The notes under the pieces were generated by a model that saw nothing but the letters and a program-made list of their open reading frames with translations, did not search any database and had not been told where the DNA came from. Below, piece by piece: positions 13,821-14,914 of a stretch of DNA of 14,914 nucleotides. Source of the stretch: Actinomycetes bacterium (GTDB lineage: Bacteria > Actinomycetota > Actinomycetes > Actinomycetales > Dermatophilaceae); NCBI GenBank assembly GCA_023451855.1, contig JAEXXY010000038.1, forward strand, positions 1 through 14,914, given 5' to 3'. Numbering within the stretch: position 1 is the first letter of the stretch; every line of letters begins with the position of its first letter. Position numbers and translations under genes: made by a program.

Positions 13821-14914
13821 TGTCAGCCGTAACATGCCGCCGCCGTTTACTGCTTGCCCTGCTGGTCACCATGGGCGCCCTGCTGGGGCTGACGACACCG
13901 GCTTCGGCAAGCCCGGCTTCGACTGCGGCGGCTCCCATGGCGCTGCCATCGGCCCCGTGGGACTGCAAAACGGCGCCGACGGCGTCACTGCCCGACACCG
14001 GGCTGCCCGGCTTCTTCGATCCGGCACCCGATCCCATCCCGCCGAAGGGCGACCCCTGGGCGCGTGCTCGCGCGACGACCCTGTACGACCAGTACGGCTA
14101 CGCCGGACTGGGATGGAGCACCTACGACACCGGCTGCGTCGGCGGACTCGGCGAGATGGACGCGACGGTCGACACGTTCATCGGTAACGCGCTGATGGGC
14201 GGCAGTGTGTGGATTAGTTCTGCCACCAATGGGATTCACAACCGCGTCTCGCACCCGCAGCAGTACATGAAGCCGCTCGACAACGTCGTCGCCACGGTCA
14301 CGAACCGTCTGCACGACGCGATCTGGTCGCCGTGGGGGATGGTCTCCCTTCTCGGCGTGGCCGTGCTGCTCCTCTTCTACTCGATGCATGGCCGGCTCTC
14401 GGCAGTCATGTCCGGGGCGGTCTGGGCACTGTTCGTCCTGGTTGTCCTGTCGGGGGTGTCCCAGTACCCCACGCGCGTCGCGAGCTTCTTCGACCAGGCA
14501 GTCACGAGCTCCGTAGCGTCGGTCAACCAGAGCGCGGCAGACGTCACCGGTCCGAACGCCGGAGACGCGACTCGGGCGCAGGGCGCCCTGATCGTCGACG
14601 ACATCCTCTACCAGTCATGGCTGCGCGGGGAGTTCGGCGATCCCGACAGCCCGGCGGCGAAGAAGTGGGGGCCGCTGCTGTTCCGCGAGTCGACGTTCAG
14701 TCGATCCGAACTGGCGGCTGCGCGGTCCAACCCCGACGGCGTCCAGAAGACGACCGAGCAGAAGGCCAACGACTGGGTCGACACCACCCAGCAGATCCAG
14801 GACCAAGACCCGCTCGCCTACGCCGCCGTTCAGGGCAAGGCAAAGGGCCGTGCCGGCGCGGGCTTCATGGCGTTCATCGGCGTCGCCTTCACGGCCGTCT
14901 TCCGCCTCGTCGCG
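13820..14914 (+). CDS. VirB6/TrbL-like membrane protein, partial (3' end outside window)
   Basis: This gene runs off the right edge; 365 residues are visible and the frame stays open. It begins with a clear signal peptide: basic CRRR, then LLLALLVTMGALLGL, with probable cleavage after ASA at residue 30. A Pro-rich external region with cysteines at 49 and 106 follows to about residue 170. Two membrane helices lie at about 173-190 and 194-214, separated by a short loop. A charged region (about 215-345) precedes a further helix starting near 348. Large polytopic proteins with a secreted N-terminal domain, directly after VirB4, match VirB6/TrbL channel components of actinobacterial conjugative elements. 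The start overlaps the VirB4 stop (TGATG). Codon 10 is a TTA, rare in high-GC actinobacteria. Confidence 0.8.
   Translation, partial: MSAVTCRRRLLLALLVTMGALLGLTTPASASPASTAAAPMALPSAPWDCKTAPTASLPDTGLPGFFDPAPDPIPPKGDPWARARATTLYDQYGYAGLGWSTYDTGCVGGLGEMDATVDTFIGNALMGGSVWISSATNGIHNRVSHPQQYMKPLDNVVATVTNRLHDAIWSPWGMVSLLGVAVLLLFYSMHGRLSAVMSGAVWALFVLVVLSGVSQYPTRVASFFDQAVTSSVASVNQSAADVTGPNAGDATRAQGALIVDDILYQSWLRGEFGDPDSPAAKKWGPLLFRESTFSRSELAAARSNPDGVQKTTEQKANDWVDTTQQIQDQDPLAYAAVQGKAKGRAGAGFMAFIGVAFTAVFRLVA

Noticed and set aside
1..14914. CRISPR arrays, rRNA or retron-like elements
   Set aside because: No regularly spaced repeats, rRNA signatures or reverse transcriptase motifs were seen on either strand.

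Overview
The window is high-GC DNA with GTG as well as ATG starts, tightly overlapping genes, G/C-rich third codon positions and a perfect actinobacterial/Gram-positive type LexA box. This points to an actinobacterium; the genus cannot be told from the sequence. It reads as accessory DNA, a defence island next to (and probably inside) a conjugative element.

Layout. (1) 1-372: a gene-less stretch with a pair of 12-base direct repeats that look like the end of an insertion sequence, then a probable leaderless promoter. (2) 373-6394: a complete type I restriction-modification operon, hsdM-hsdS-hsdR, with each stop overlapping the next start. (3) 6694-6954, minus strand: a small excisionase/MerR-like helix-turn-helix protein, convergent with hsdR and separated from it by inverted repeats. 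(4) 7324-9545: two coupled plus-strand genes that I cannot assign to a named system. The first has a PD-(D/E)XK-like nuclease signature; the second is a 512-residue protein with an N-terminal piece that resembles the same fold but lacks the catalytic lysine. They use more AT-ending and TTA codons than the conjugation genes to their right. This pair is the best candidate here for an undescribed defence system. (5) 9546-10499: mostly gene-less. It holds a small minus-strand gene that may be frameshifted, a perfect LexA/SOS box just upstream of it, and several strong inverted repeats. (6) 10500-14914: start of a Gram-positive type IV secretion (conjugation) operon: a pilin-like two-TM protein, a PrgI/VirB3-like two-TM protein, a VirB4-type ATPase and a VirB6/TrbL-like polytopic protein that runs off the right edge.

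How the parts fit (inference). The conjugation genes and the excisionase-like regulator suggest a mobile integrative element or plasmid. The type I system and the two unknown genes would be cargo protecting the host from phage or competing DNA. The SOS box suggests that part of the element responds to DNA damage. No integrase, relaxase, coupling protein or attachment site is visible in this window, so element type and borders are undetermined.
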